NCBI GenBank assembly: GCA_025356445.1
Contig: JANXSZ010000067.1
Coordinates: 1-37,645, forward strand
DNA length: 37,645 bases
Source: Betaproteobacteria bacterium
GTDB lineage: Bacteria; Pseudomonadota; Gammaproteobacteria; Burkholderiales; Burkholderiaceae_C
Reading direction: 5' to 3'
Shown: in pieces, positions 7,939 to 16,198 of the stretch
Layout of the letters: every line of letters begins with the position of its first letter
Position numbering within the stretch: position 1 is the stretch's first letter
The notes under the pieces: model-generated
The model's database searches: none
What the model was told of the DNA's origin: nothing
What the model saw: only the letters and a program-made list of their open reading frames with translations
Position numbers and translations under genes: made by a program

Positions 7939-8886
7939 ATGCCTACTAACGAAAAAATCACGGGCTTCAAGCGCGTTCGCTTCACCAAAATGCAAGGTGC
8001 GGGCAATGACTTTGTGGTGCTGGACGAAACCCAAGCTCATCTCGGGCTGTCGGGCGCCGACTACCGTTTTCTGGCAGACCGCCACTTCGGCGTGGGTGCC
8101 GACCAAATCCTCACCGTACGCCCTGCGCCCAACCCTCAGGTCGATTTTGAGTACATCATCCACAACGCTGACGGCAGCGAGGTAGAGCAGTGCGGCAATG
8201 GCTCGCGCTGCTTTGTGCGTTTTGTCGTGGACAAAGGGTTGACCGCCAAGCAGGCGATCAAGGTGCAAACCAAGGCCGGTGTGCTGGAGCCGCGTTTGAA
8301 TGCCGATGGCCAAGTTACCGTGGACATGGGCCTGCCAGTGCTGGATTTGCCACGCGTCCCGTTTGAGGCTGCCGGTTTAACGGCTGAAGCCGCAGGAGTG
8401 ACACAAAAATGGTTTCTTGAGCAGACCCCATCGCCACTAGAAGCTATAAATTCAGTAGCAAGTACAGAGGGTGTTGCTCCGGTTGCTGTCGCTGTGGTGT
8501 CGATGGGAAACCCCCATGCTGTGCTGCAAGTGGCCGATGTGGACCGTGCGCCTGTCGCTGCCCTCGGCCCATGGGTGCAGCAGCAAAGTGCTTTCCCCAA
8601 GGGGGTTAATGTGGGCTTTATGCAGGTGCTTGGCCGCGCGCATATTCGTCTGCGCGTCTACGAGCGCGGTGCAGGCGAAACGCTGGCTTGTGGCAGTGGG
8701 GCCTGTGCCGCCGTGGTGACGGGCATTTTGCAAGGCCTGCTGGACGCCAGCGTGACCGTGGACACGCGGGGCGGGCCACTGCGCATTGACTGGGCCGGTT
8801 TGGGCCACAAGGTCAACATGACTGGCCCCGCCACCACCGTGTTTGAAGGCGAAATCATGATTCCCAGTGCATCAGGCCCCCTTTAA
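7939..8886 (+). CDS. dapF: diaminopimelate epimerase DapF
   Basis: The enzyme interconverts LL- and meso-diaminopimelate, giving lysine precursor and the meso-DAP that MurE adds to peptidoglycan. The N-terminus has [15 protein letters not shown]. The two active-site cysteines are C85 (EQCGNGSRC) and C251 (LACGSGAC). GNPHAVLQV and [11 protein letters not shown] are also family signatures. At 315 residues it is longer than the usual 275-290. The extra residues lie around 158-183, just before VSMGNPH, where a repeat-like sequence is embedded in frame. The gene begins the dapF-DUF484-xerC run also known from enterobacteria. A GATAAT at 7926-7931 is only seven bases before the ATG. Confidence 0.97.
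   Translation: MPTNEKITGFKRVRFTKMQGAGNDFVVLDETQAHLGLSGADYRFLADRHFGVGADQILTVRPAPNPQVDFEYIIHNADGSEVEQCGNGSRCFVRFVVDKGLTAKQAIKVQTKAGVLEPRLNADGQVTVDMGLPVLDLPRVPFEAAGLTAEAAGVTQKWFLEQTPSPLEAINSVASTEGVAPVAVAVVSMGNPHAVLQVADVDRAPVAALGPWVQQQSAFPKGVNVGFMQVLGRAHIRLRVYERGAGETLACGSGACAAVVTGILQGLLDASVTVDTRGGPLRIDWAGLGHKVNMTGPATTVFEGEIMIPSASGPL
8443..8475 (+). repeat. gene-embedded short repeat, degenerate copy F
   Basis: The sequence GCTATAAATTCAGTAGC at 8443-8459 has the CTAY-AAA head and TAGC that occur in the other embedded copies, but the tail is poorly conserved. It codes for residues of the extra segment in DapF between TQKWFLEQ and VSMGNPH, where other DapF proteins have few or no residues. Confidence 0.4.
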
Positions 8887-8919
8887 TGTTTTTTTGACCG
8901 CGTAACGACCGAGTAACCC

Positions 8920-9591
8920 ATGAATCCCATCACAGAAGACGACATCGCCAATTACCTGGTCAATTCCCCAGACTTTTTTGAGCGCCATGCCGAGCTCCTG
9001 GCCAGCGTGCAGCTCAGCAGTCCGCATGGCAACCGCGCTGTCAGCTTGCAAGAGCGCCAGGCCGAGATGTTGCGCGACAAAATCAAGGTGGTCGAGCACC
9101 GCATCATGGACATGATCCGCAACGGCAATGAGAACGTGCTCATTGCCGACAAGCTGCACCGCTGGGCCTGCCAGTTGTTCCAAAGTGCCAACCCCAGCGA
9201 TTTGCCTGATTTGATCGTCCATGAAATCAAATCGGAATTCGTGGTGCCGCAAGTCGCCATCAAGGTGTGGGACGTGGCCAGTGCTTACGCAGGTGCAGAT
9301 TTTGCACAGGGCGTGAGTGACGATGCCAAGACTTTTGCGTCCTCGCTCACGGCGCCTTATTGCGGTGTGAATGCGGGGTTTGAGTCTGTTGGCTGGCTCG
9401 ACGACCCTGCCACGGCCATGTCGCTGGTGATGATTCCGCTGCGCGCCGGGTTGGTGCATAACGCCATTCCCGCCTTTGGCATGCTGGTCTTGGCATCCCC
9501 CGATCCACAGCGTTTTCACAGCGGTATGGGGACGGATTTCTTGGACCGTATCGGCGAGTTGTCCAGCGCGGCTTTGTCGCGTCTGCGCTGA
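8920..9591 (+). CDS. DUF484 family protein
   Basis: The protein has 223 residues and matches the DUF484 (YigA-like) family. It has the N-terminal helical motif IANYLVNSPDFFERHAELL at 9-27, a basic coiled segment around 40-68 (LQERQAEMLRDKI, VVEHRIMDMI) and a GAF-like C-terminal half ending in FHSGMGTDFLDRIGELSSAAL. The molecular function of the family is not established. The position between dapF and xerC is the standard one in proteobacteria and supports the assignment. Confidence 0.9.
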   Translation: MNPITEDDIANYLVNSPDFFERHAELLASVQLSSPHGNRAVSLQERQAEMLRDKIKVVEHRIMDMIRNGNENVLIADKLHRWACQLFQSANPSDLPDLIVHEIKSEFVVPQVAIKVWDVASAYAGADFAQGVSDDAKTFASSLTAPYCGVNAGFESVGWLDDPATAMSLVMIPLRAGLVHNAIPAFGMLVLASPDPQRFHSGMGTDFLDRIGELSSAALSRLR

Positions 9592-9601
9592 GGCCGCTTA
9601 A

Positions 9602-10723
9602 GTGACTGCTGCTGCGCCGGGCCGCCCCAAGCAAGGCATGGCCCCCTCGGGGGGCGGCGCAGTACGCGAAGCGACAAGCGTGGGGGGGCATGGCTCTGAA
9701 AGAGCTGACCTCATCGCACGGTACTTGACCTATGTACGGGTTGAAAAACGCTTGGCTGAGCGTACCGTAGAGCTGTACGCGCTGGATCTGGAAAAACTCC
9801 AAACGAATGCCTTGACGGCCAATGTGGCGTTGACCGCCGTCACGCACGCCCACATTCGCCGCTGGGTGGTACAGATGCACAGCGGAGGGCGCAGTGGCCG
9901 GGGAATCGCGCTGATTTTGTCCGGTTGGCGTGGTTTTTACGTCTGGCTGGGTCGTGAAGGGTTGGTTAACAGCAACCCCGTGCAGGACGTACGCACACCC
10001 AAAGTCACCAAGCCTGTGCCTAAAGCGCTGAGCGTGGACGATGCGGTGCGGTTCGCCGACTATGCCGCATCCACCAGCGGCAGCCTCTCCCCCGAGGTGG
10101 ACGCCAATCCGTGGCTGGAAGCCCGTGACATCGCCATCGTCGAATTGCTCTACAGCTGTGGTCTGCGGGTCGCTGAACTGACGGGGTTGGACGTGCGTGC
10201 CAGCGCCACGGCACGGGGCTGGCTGGATCTGGACAGCGGTGAGGCGCATGTGCTGGGCAAAGGTGGTAAGCGGCGCAGCGTGCCGATTGGCTCGAAAGCC
10301 GTTGCGGCTTTGCAGCAATGGATGGCGGTGCGCACCCTGCTGCGCAGCCAGGTGCCCGGTGCCAGCCAAGACGTTGGCGCGGATGCCGATCCGGCAGCCT
10401 TGTTCATCGGGCGCCACGGCACGCGCTTGACGACGCAGTCCATTTGGCAGCGTCTGCAAAGTCGCAGTCAACATGCCGGAATGGCGACACCGGTGCACCC
10501 GCACATGCTGCGACACTCCTTCGCCAGCCATCTGCTGCAGTCCAGTGGCGATATACGCGCTGTACAAGAGCTTTTGGGCCATGCTGACATCAGCACCACG
10601 CAAGCCTACACCCGGTTGGATTTTCAGCATTTGGCACAGGTGTATGACGCCGCGCACCCTCGGGCTACATTGAAATTCAGCAAAGGCGCTGCCAAACCGC
10701 TTGTTTCTCCTTCTTCTGATTGA
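9602..10723 (+). CDS. xerC: tyrosine recombinase XerC
   Basis: XerC acts with XerD at the dif site to resolve chromosome dimers. The SAM-like N-terminal domain begins near residue 36 (DLIARYLTYVRVEKRL). Catalytic residues can be read as R189 (SCGLRVAELTGL), K220 (LGKGGKRRSVP), H301 and R304 (HPHMLRHSFASHLL), H327 (LLGHADISTT) and nucleophile Y336 (QAYTRLDF). The protein has 373 residues against about 300 for E. coli. The surplus comes from an odd N-terminus of about 36 residues encoded by a REP-like hairpin element, plus insertions near 155-170 and 250-262. The GTG at 9602 gives the longest frame; ATG 9638, inside the element, is an alternative. The gap to the DUF484 gene is 10 bp. Confidence 0.95.
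   Translation: MTAAAPGRPKQGMAPSGGGAVREATSVGGHGSERADLIARYLTYVRVEKRLAERTVELYALDLEKLQTNALTANVALTAVTHAHIRRWVVQMHSGGRSGRGIALILSGWRGFYVWLGREGLVNSNPVQDVRTPKVTKPVPKALSVDDAVRFADYAASTSGSLSPEVDANPWLEARDIAIVELLYSCGLRVAELTGLDVRASATARGWLDLDSGEAHVLGKGGKRRSVPIGSKAVAALQQWMAVRTLLRSQVPGASQDVGADADPAALFIGRHGTRLTTQSIWQRLQSRSQHAGMATPVHPHMLRHSFASHLLQSSGDIRAVQELLGHADISTTQAYTRLDFQHLAQVYDAAHPRATLKFSKGAAKPLVSPSSD
9611..9690 (+). repeat. GC-rich REP-like hairpin element inside the 5' end of xerC
   Basis: CTGCGCC at 9612-9618 pairs with GGCGCAG at 9656-9662, and inside it GCCCCC at 9641-9646 pairs with GGGGGC at 9650-9655. A G-rich block (GTGGGGGGGCA) follows at 9680-9690. The arrangement matches from memory an extragenic repeat common in Comamonadaceae genomes. 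Here it is in frame and would encode residues 4-30 of XerC. Confidence 0.65.
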
Positions 10724-10765
10724 TCTCTTTTTGATCCCTTCTGCCTTCTTTGAAATGATGTTCCC

Positions 10766-11965
10766 ATGAAAACTATTCGCTTGCGCGACGGCAAAGAGCG
10801 ATCCTTGCAGCGCCGCCACCCTTGGATTTTCGAATCCGCCATCGCCAGTGGTGGCGCAGACGCGGGCGAAACCGTACGGGTTGAATCGCATGCGGGCCAG
10901 TTTTTGGCTTGGGCGGCGTACAGTCCGACCTCGAAAATCCGTGCACGGGCCTGGAGCTTCAATCCCGAGCAGCGTATTGATGCTGCGTTTTTTGTAGCAT
11001 CTGTAGGCCATGCAGTAAGCGCTAGAGCCTTGTTTGGTATCCAAAGCGATGGTCTGCGTTTGGTGCATGGTGAGTCAGACGGTTTGCCAGGTTTGATCGT
11101 TGACCGCTACGGTGATACGCTGGTCGCGCAGTTCTTGTCGTGCGGTGTCGAGCGCTGGAAGTCGGTGCTGATCGACGCCTTGCTGGCCGCCACCGGATTG
11201 ACCCAGCTCTATGAGCGTTCCGACGCCAACAGCCGCGAGCTGGAAGGCCTGCCCAGTGTGACGGGCTGGTTGCGGGGCGGTGAGCACGACGGCGCCGCTA
11301 CTGCGACAGATATCACCCTGCGTGAGCACGGCTGGAACTTGTCACTGAGCATTGCCGATGGCCATAAAACCGGCTTTTACCTTGACCAACGCGACAGCCG
11401 CAAACGGTTTGCCGAATGGGTGAAACAGATCGGTGCGCAGCAGGTGCTTAACTGCTTTTGCTACACCGGTGGCTTTACCGTGGCGGCGCTGGCTGGTGGT
11501 GCCTCAGAGGTTACGTCGATTGATTCGTCCGGCCCTGCGCTGGAGCGGGCGAAGGCCAATGTTGCCTTGAATGGTTTCGCTCCCGAGCGCGCGACGTGGC
11601 TGGACGCGGACGTGAATGCCTCGTTACGCCAGTTCCGCGACCAGGGCTGCCAGTTTGATGCCATCGTGCTTGATCCGCCTAAATTTGCACCTACTGTTGC
11701 CCATGCAGACCGTGCAGCCCGGGCTTACAAAGACATTAACCGTTTGGCTTTGGGGCTGTTGCGACAGGGGGGTGTGCTGTTCACGTACTCCTGCTCCGGT
11801 GGTATCAATGCCGACTTGTTCCACAAAATCGTGGCAGGTGCAGGGATCGACGCGGGGGTGGACGGCTACATTTGCGAGCGCCTGGGGGCGGCCCCAGATC
11901 ACCCCATGACGGTGAATTTCCCTGAAGGGGAGTACCTGAAGGGCTTGGTGGTGGTCAAAAAGTGA
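10766..11965 (+). CDS. rlmI: class I SAM-dependent 23S rRNA methyltransferase, RlmI-like
   Basis: The protein has 399 residues, close to E. coli RlmI (396). It has a PUA-like N-terminal domain (residues 1-75: RDGKERSLQRRHPWIFESAI), a middle domain with RLVHGESDGLPGLIVDRYGD, and the Rossmann methyltransferase domain. The last shows GHKTGFYLDQRDSR, the SAM-binding NCFCYTGGFTVAAL, FDAIVLDPPKF and the FTYSCSGGI motif with the likely catalytic Cys. RlmI makes m5C1962 in 23S rRNA; the exact target here is inferred by similarity. A T-rich 42-bp gap separates it from xerC. Confidence 0.92.
   Translation: MKTIRLRDGKERSLQRRHPWIFESAIASGGADAGETVRVESHAGQFLAWAAYSPTSKIRARAWSFNPEQRIDAAFFVASVGHAVSARALFGIQSDGLRLVHGESDGLPGLIVDRYGDTLVAQFLSCGVERWKSVLIDALLAATGLTQLYERSDANSRELEGLPSVTGWLRGGEHDGAATATDITLREHGWNLSLSIADGHKTGFYLDQRDSRKRFAEWVKQIGAQQVLNCFCYTGGFTVAALAGGASEVTSIDSSGPALERAKANVALNGFAPERATWLDADVNASLRQFRDQGCQFDAIVLDPPKFAPTVAHADRAARAYKDINRLALGLLRQGGVLFTYSCSGGINADLFHKIVAGAGIDAGVDGYICERLGAAPDHPMTVNFPEGEYLKGLVVVKK
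10993..11030 (+). repeat. gene-embedded short repeat, copy E
   Basis: The sequence GTAGCATCTGTAGGCCATG followed by CAGTAAGCGCTAGAG resembles the murD copy (GTAGCTGCTTGTGCCCATG followed by GAATAAGCGTAAG). It encodes the variable stretch VASVGHAVSARALF of the RlmI-like protein, just before the conserved DGLRLVHGE. Confidence 0.5.
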
Positions 11966-12098
11966 CAAATATCCCTGGTTTGTTCGCGATTGCTTCCATT
12001 GTCTTGAACAAGACCGCTACACTCCCCACCTGCTGAATTTGGGGTTATTTGGGGTTGCCACACGGCAGTCCAGAGGCCCTTCATTCCCTAGGAGCATC

Positions 12099-13178
12099 AT
12101 GAGCCTTATTCCCGCCACCATCCTGACCGGTTTTCTCGGTTCTGGTAAGACCACGCTGTTGAAACGCGTGTTGACAGAGGCGCACGGCCAAAAAATCGCG
12201 GTGATCGAAAACGAGTTTGGCGAAGAGAACATCGACGCTGACATTTTGGTGTCCGACACCACCGAAAACATCATCCAGATGAGCAACGGTTGCGTCTGCT
12301 GCACCATCCGCGAAGACCTGCGCGCCACGCTGCGCGACCTGGCCGAGAAAAAGCGCAAAGGCGAGCTTGATTTCGAGCGCGTGGTGATAGAGACCACCGG
12401 CCTTGCCGATCCTGGCCCCGTAGCGCAAACTTTCTTCATGGATGACGAGATCGCCGAAAGCTATTTGCTGGATTCGATTTTGACGCTGGTGGACGCCAAG
12501 CACGCTGCCCAGCAGTTGAACGATCGCCAAGAAGCACGCCGTCAAGTGGGCTTTGCCGATCAGTTGTTCATCAGTAAAACGGATTTGGTGGGCCAGGAGG
12601 AGGTGGATGCATTGATGCACCGCCTGAAGCACATGAACCCGCGTGCGCCACAAAAAGCGGTGCATTTCGGTGAGGTGGCTTTGTCCGAGGTGTTCGATTT
12701 GCGCGGCTTCAACCTGAATGCCAAACTGGACATAGACCCGGATTTCCTGAAAGATGAGCACGAAGGCCATGACCATGGCGGTCACGATCACGACGGGCAC
12801 GAGCACGGTGAGCATTGTGACCACCCTTCGCATCAGCATGACGCTGGTCACCAAGGCCATGCGCACCATCACCACCACGATGATGACGTGAAGAGCTTTG
12901 TGTACAAGTCCGATCGCCCGTTTGATCCCGCCAAGCTGGAAGACTTCCTGGGGGCCATTGTCAATATTTACGGCCCTCGGATGCTGCGTTATAAAGGCGT
13001 GTTGAACATGCAAGGCACTGAGCGCAAGGTGATTTTCCAAGGCGTGCATCAACTGATGGGCAGTGATCTGGGGCCTGCTTGGGCGGTGGGCGAAACGCGC
13101 ACCAGCAAAATGGTGTTCATTGGCTTGGAATTGCCCAAAGATATTTTCTTGCAAGGCCTAGAGCAATGCTTGGTTTAA
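12099..13178 (+). CDS. COG0523 (CobW/ZigA/YjiA family) metal-chaperone GTPase
   Basis: The protein has 359 residues; ATG 12099 follows AGGAG at 12090-12094. The Walker A motif is GFLGSGKTT at 11-19, the metal-binding CxCC motif is C65-V-C67-C68 (SNGCVCCTI), then ETTGLADPGPV and the guanine-specificity motif SKTD. Residues of about 223-270 form a loop very rich in His, Asp and Gly, typical of members that bind zinc or nickel. The CobW C-terminal domain follows (FVYKSDRPFDPAKLEDFL). The family transfers metal to client proteins using GTP; zinc is the most likely metal here. The next gene is a DksA-like protein lacking most zinc ligands. No clear Zur box was found upstream. Confidence 0.92.
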   Translation: MSLIPATILTGFLGSGKTTLLKRVLTEAHGQKIAVIENEFGEENIDADILVSDTTENIIQMSNGCVCCTIREDLRATLRDLAEKKRKGELDFERVVIETTGLADPGPVAQTFFMDDEIAESYLLDSILTLVDAKHAAQQLNDRQEARRQVGFADQLFISKTDLVGQEEVDALMHRLKHMNPRAPQKAVHFGEVALSEVFDLRGFNLNAKLDIDPDFLKDEHEGHDHGGHDHDGHEHGEHCDHPSHQHDAGHQGHAHHHHHDDDVKSFVYKSDRPFDPAKLEDFLGAIVNIYGPRMLRYKGVLNMQGTERKVIFQGVHQLMGSDLGPAWAVGETRTSKMVFIGLELPKDIFLQGLEQCLV

Positions 13179-13278
13179 TGCCGAGGTTTTCAAAAGCGCT
13201 GTTGCAAGCGCCTTGACGGTTTTGGTGAGGTCTGGTGAGCAGACTGGTTCGTTGTATTTTGTGGGAGCGAGAAGCGAC

Positions 13279-14235
13279 ATGGTGGTTTCAATGTTTAAAA
13301 AGATGGGGTTGGGTCAAATGAAGTCCGAATCTGATGTTGCATCCTCTGGTAGTGACGAGAAGCCAAGCGCCAGCGCCAAGCCGATTGACACCGCGGCTGC
13401 CGTGTCGTCGAATGCCGTTGTGGTGACGGTGAAGGCCAAAAAAATCCTGATAAAACCGGCTGAGCTTGTCGAAGCTGCGAAGGCTGCTGTGCCAGTGCCC
13501 GCATCCAAACCCGCCGTTAAAGCGGTTAAAGTGCCGGCTTCAACGGTACCCAAGTCGGGGGCAGACGCATCCTCAAGCAAAGCACAGGCTGCAGTTGTCG
13601 CACCGCCTGTTGTTGACGCCTCTAAACCACAGCCGGTACCCCGTGCCGCGAGGGGTTCGCGGTTGGCGCAACTCACTGTGCCTTCCATGGCCCAGGCTGT
13701 GGCGTCAACGGCTGCAAAAGCCAGCTATGCCCATACCCAGAGCACCCCTGCGTATGTCGCACCGCCCCATGCCGCACCGAAAAAAGACCCTAAGCTGGCC
13801 AACAACTGGAAAACCAAGCCTGTTGCTGAGCTGAGCGATGCTGAAGTGCTGGCCATGTCGGATGACGACTACATGAACAACGCGCAGATGGCTTTCTTTC
13901 GCCTGAAGCTGGTACATCTGAAGCTGGAAATTCTGAACAGTGCGGGTGAAACCACAGAACACTTGCGTGAAGACACCGTGGTGGTACCCGACCCGGCTGA
14001 CCGCGCCACCATTGAAGAAGAGCATGCCCTGGAATTGCGTACCCGTGACCGCGAGCGCAAGCTGCTGAAAAAGATCGAACAGTCGATCAACCGTATCGAC
14101 TCGGGCGACTATGGGTTTTGTGATGAAACCGGTGAGGCGATTGGTGTCGGCCGTTTGCTGGCACGGCCTACTGCCAGTTTGTCGCTGGAAGCACAACAAC
14201 GTCGCGAACTCAAACAGAAAATGTTTGGTGATTGA
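13279..14235 (+). CDS. dksA: DksA/TraR family RNA polymerase-binding regulator, zinc-ligand-poor form
   Basis: The protein has 319 residues from ATG 13279; the frame opens at a TTG 66 bases upstream, and ATG 13291 (MFKKMGLG) is another choice. Residues up to about 180 are Ala/Val/Pro/Lys/Ser-rich and look disordered. The C-terminal part is DksA: coiled-coil helices with DDDYMNNAQMAFFRLKL, then NRIDSGDYGFCDETGEAIG and RLLARPTASLSLEAQ. In E. coli four cysteines bind zinc; here the positions read C, T, S, A (CDET and LSLEA), so only one remains. This form is known in alphaproteobacteria and some betaproteobacteria and should fold without zinc. DksA acts with ppGpp on rRNA and amino-acid promoters. 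The alternative is a DksA paralogue beside another dksA elsewhere. Confidence 0.88.
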   Translation: MVVSMFKKMGLGQMKSESDVASSGSDEKPSASAKPIDTAAAVSSNAVVVTVKAKKILIKPAELVEAAKAAVPVPASKPAVKAVKVPASTVPKSGADASSSKAQAAVVAPPVVDASKPQPVPRAARGSRLAQLTVPSMAQAVASTAAKASYAHTQSTPAYVAPPHAAPKKDPKLANNWKTKPVAELSDAEVLAMSDDDYMNNAQMAFFRLKLVHLKLEILNSAGETTEHLREDTVVVPDPADRATIEEEHALELRTRDRERKLLKKIEQSINRIDSGDYGFCDETGEAIGVGRLLARPTASLSLEAQQRRELKQKMFGD

Positions 14236-14292
14236 GTCTGCCCAAGCTGTTTGCAGGCTGTGCGATAAAGGTTTTCTGACACACTAGGCATC

Positions 14293-16104
14293 ATGAGCAA
14301 AGAAGAAGATCGTGGGTTGCTGTCTCGGATGGTGCGGTTTGTCCGCAACCCATCGGTGAGTTGGTCTGACCTGGACCAGTCAGACCTTGACCCTGAAAGT
14401 CGCTACAGCAAGCAGATGCTTAAAGACATGATTGAGCGGCGTCGGCGCAATGATTTTGTGCGCAAGCGCGAGTTCGACATGCTTCGCAAGCTCAGGCGCG
14501 ATAATTTGGCCGGTGCGCAAGATGCAGCACGTCCTTCTTTCTTTCCCAGCAGCAACCAAAACAAACCCGATGAGCGGGCCAAGACCATCAAGAAAATTGA
14601 TGAAATTGAAGCCCAAATGTCTCAGCAATGGTGGAAGACCAAGCATGGCGAGGCTGATCCCGCTGTAGCGCATGAAGGGCCAGACAATCCCAATACCGAT
14701 TTCTCGGTTTCCTTCCCTGATCAGATGGACCATACCGACTATCCGCCGCAAACGGTATCGGGGCCCCGCTCTAAACGGCCTGTGCGTCACCTATCTCCTG
14801 CTGGGCCTGCGGCGGTACCGCCAGGGGCTGTGTCCAATTTTCAGTCCACCGCTGCTGAGCCCAGGCGCGCTGTGCCAGACGTCAAGCGAGCAGGGGCTGT
14901 AAGGGTTTCTCAAATTGGTGGCCTCGCTGCCAGTTACGACGGGCAAACCAGTGGGTTCACGGCATCCAAGCTGAATGCACTGCAGGTCAGCGAATTTGTG
15001 CATGATCCTCAACTTGAAGAAGCTGCTATCCGCTTTGCCAATGGTGATGACGAAGGTGCCGAAGCGGCACTGCGCGAAGCGTTAGCCAACCCTGATCCTG
15101 CGGTGAACGGCAATGTGGCAATCTGGATGACGCTTTTTGACCTCTACCGAGCGACGGATCAACAAGAAGCCTTCGAAAATGCCTCGTTGGATTTTGCCAA
15201 CCGCTTTGGCCGTACTGCGCCGCTGTGGTTTTCTATTCCTGGCAGCATGCGGCATCACTTGCCGGTGTTTGCCGAGTCATCGGCTGAACTCAAACCGCAC
15301 TGGAAAAGTCCTGCCGTCCTTGATGTGCAGTCCTTGACCTTGCTGAAGGCCTCTCTTGAAAAAACGCCACAGCCCTGGTGTTTGAGCTGGACAGCTTTGG
15401 CATCCATTGAAGCGCCTGCGCTGGATATGTTGTACGGGTTGTTCACCCACTGGACGGACGAATCCGTCAAGCTGCGCTTTTTTGGTGCTGAGCATGTGTT
15501 GGCCGTGTTGAAAGCAGGTACGCCCTCAGGCGAGCCCGCTGTCGATCCACTGTGGTGGCGTATTCGCATGCAAGTGCTGCGCATCATGCACCGGCCTGAT
15601 GAGTTCGAGGTGGTCGCCTTGGACTATTGTGTGACTTATGAGGTGTCACCGCCGTCATGGGACAGCGCACTGTGCAATTTCAAATCCATGGATGAGCAGC
15701 AGCACACTTTGATGGCTGCGCCCTCTATTGTGGCTGAGTCCGCGCACGATGGTGTGCCGTCTTCATTGCCGCCCGAAGAGTTCACTGAAACAGAACGTAC
15801 CGCGATTGCCGCTTTGGGCGCGCATGTGAGTGCCGTCGATTTATCCGGTCACATCATGGGGGATGCGATCGAAATGCTGGACATGCTGAATGCCAAGCTC
15901 GAAGACACCGACCTCATCATCGTGCTGTGCTCCCGCCTGATTCGTTTGGATTTCTTGGCCGCTGGCACGCTGCTCAACTGGGTCTCTGCGCAGCAAGCCG
16001 AAGGACGGCAAGTTCAGTTCAAAGACCTGCACCGTTTGGTGGCGGTTTTTTTCAATGTCATTGGCATCAATGAACATGCCAAGGTGATCGCACGCACAGA
16101 CTGA
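14293..16104 (+). CDS. large STAS-domain protein with TPR-like middle region
   Basis: The protein has 603 residues. The N-terminal 110 are charged and helical (MLKDMIERRRRNDFVRKREF), followed by a Pro/Ser-rich linker. Around 235-315 lies a helical repeat-like segment (EEAAIRFANGDDEGAEAAL, AIWMTLFDLYRATDQQEAF) that resembles TPR or FimV-type helices. The C-terminal 100 residues look like a STAS domain: HVSAVDLSGHIMGDAIEML, then LIRLDFLAAGTLLNWV and VFFNVIGINEHAKVI. In SpoIIAA-type STAS proteins the phosphorylated Ser lies in a D-S-S-G type loop; here it reads LAAG, so phosphorylation there seems impossible. The function is not known. Its place between dksA and hslV is conserved in Comamonadaceae as far as I recall. 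Confidence 0.75.
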   Translation: MSKEEDRGLLSRMVRFVRNPSVSWSDLDQSDLDPESRYSKQMLKDMIERRRRNDFVRKREFDMLRKLRRDNLAGAQDAARPSFFPSSNQNKPDERAKTIKKIDEIEAQMSQQWWKTKHGEADPAVAHEGPDNPNTDFSVSFPDQMDHTDYPPQTVSGPRSKRPVRHLSPAGPAAVPPGAVSNFQSTAAEPRRAVPDVKRAGAVRVSQIGGLAASYDGQTSGFTASKLNALQVSEFVHDPQLEEAAIRFANGDDEGAEAALREALANPDPAVNGNVAIWMTLFDLYRATDQQEAFENASLDFANRFGRTAPLWFSIPGSMRHHLPVFAESSAELKPHWKSPAVLDVQSLTLLKASLEKTPQPWCLSWTALASIEAPALDMLYGLFTHWTDESVKLRFFGAEHVLAVLKAGTPSGEPAVDPLWWRIRMQVLRIMHRPDEFEVVALDYCVTYEVSPPSWDSALCNFKSMDEQQHTLMAAPSIVAESAHDGVPSSLPPEEFTETERTAIAALGAHVSAVDLSGHIMGDAIEMLDMLNAKLEDTDLIIVLCSRLIRLDFLAAGTLLNWVSAQQAEGRQVQFKDLHRLVAVFFNVIGINEHAKVIARTD

Positions 16105-16118
16105 TATTTGGGGGGTAG

Positions 16119-16148
16119 CTTCCTTATGAGGTTACCGCGCCCCCGTGT
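16119..16148 (+). promoter_or_regulatory. possible sigma32-type promoter of hslVU
   Basis: CCCCGTGT at 16141-16148 fits the heat-shock -10 consensus CCCCATNT at all but one fixed place. CTTCCTT lies 15 bases upstream and matches only the CTT of CTTGAAA. hslVU is a classical heat-shock operon, which makes the site plausible, but the -35 half is poor. Confidence 0.35.
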
Positions 16149-16198
16149 CTATACCGAGGGGCTTTGAGCGTCCCACACCACGCTACATCAAGGAATTT

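Noticed and set aside
9347-11068. Long minus-strand open frame (573 codons) opposite xerC and the RlmI-like gene
   Set aside because: It runs antisense to two genes with clear catalytic motifs, has no recognisable domain and no ribosome site, and is explained by the GC-rich codon pattern of the opposite strand.
12760-12890. Tandem-repeat-like DNA in the CobW-type gene
   Set aside because: It is the codon pattern of the His/Asp/Gly-rich metal loop with no regular repeat unit; no CRISPR-like spacing was seen.
12081-13154. Minus-strand open frame opposite the CobW-type gene
   Set aside because: Its Val/Met-rich stretch is simply the complement of the His-rich codons of the real gene.
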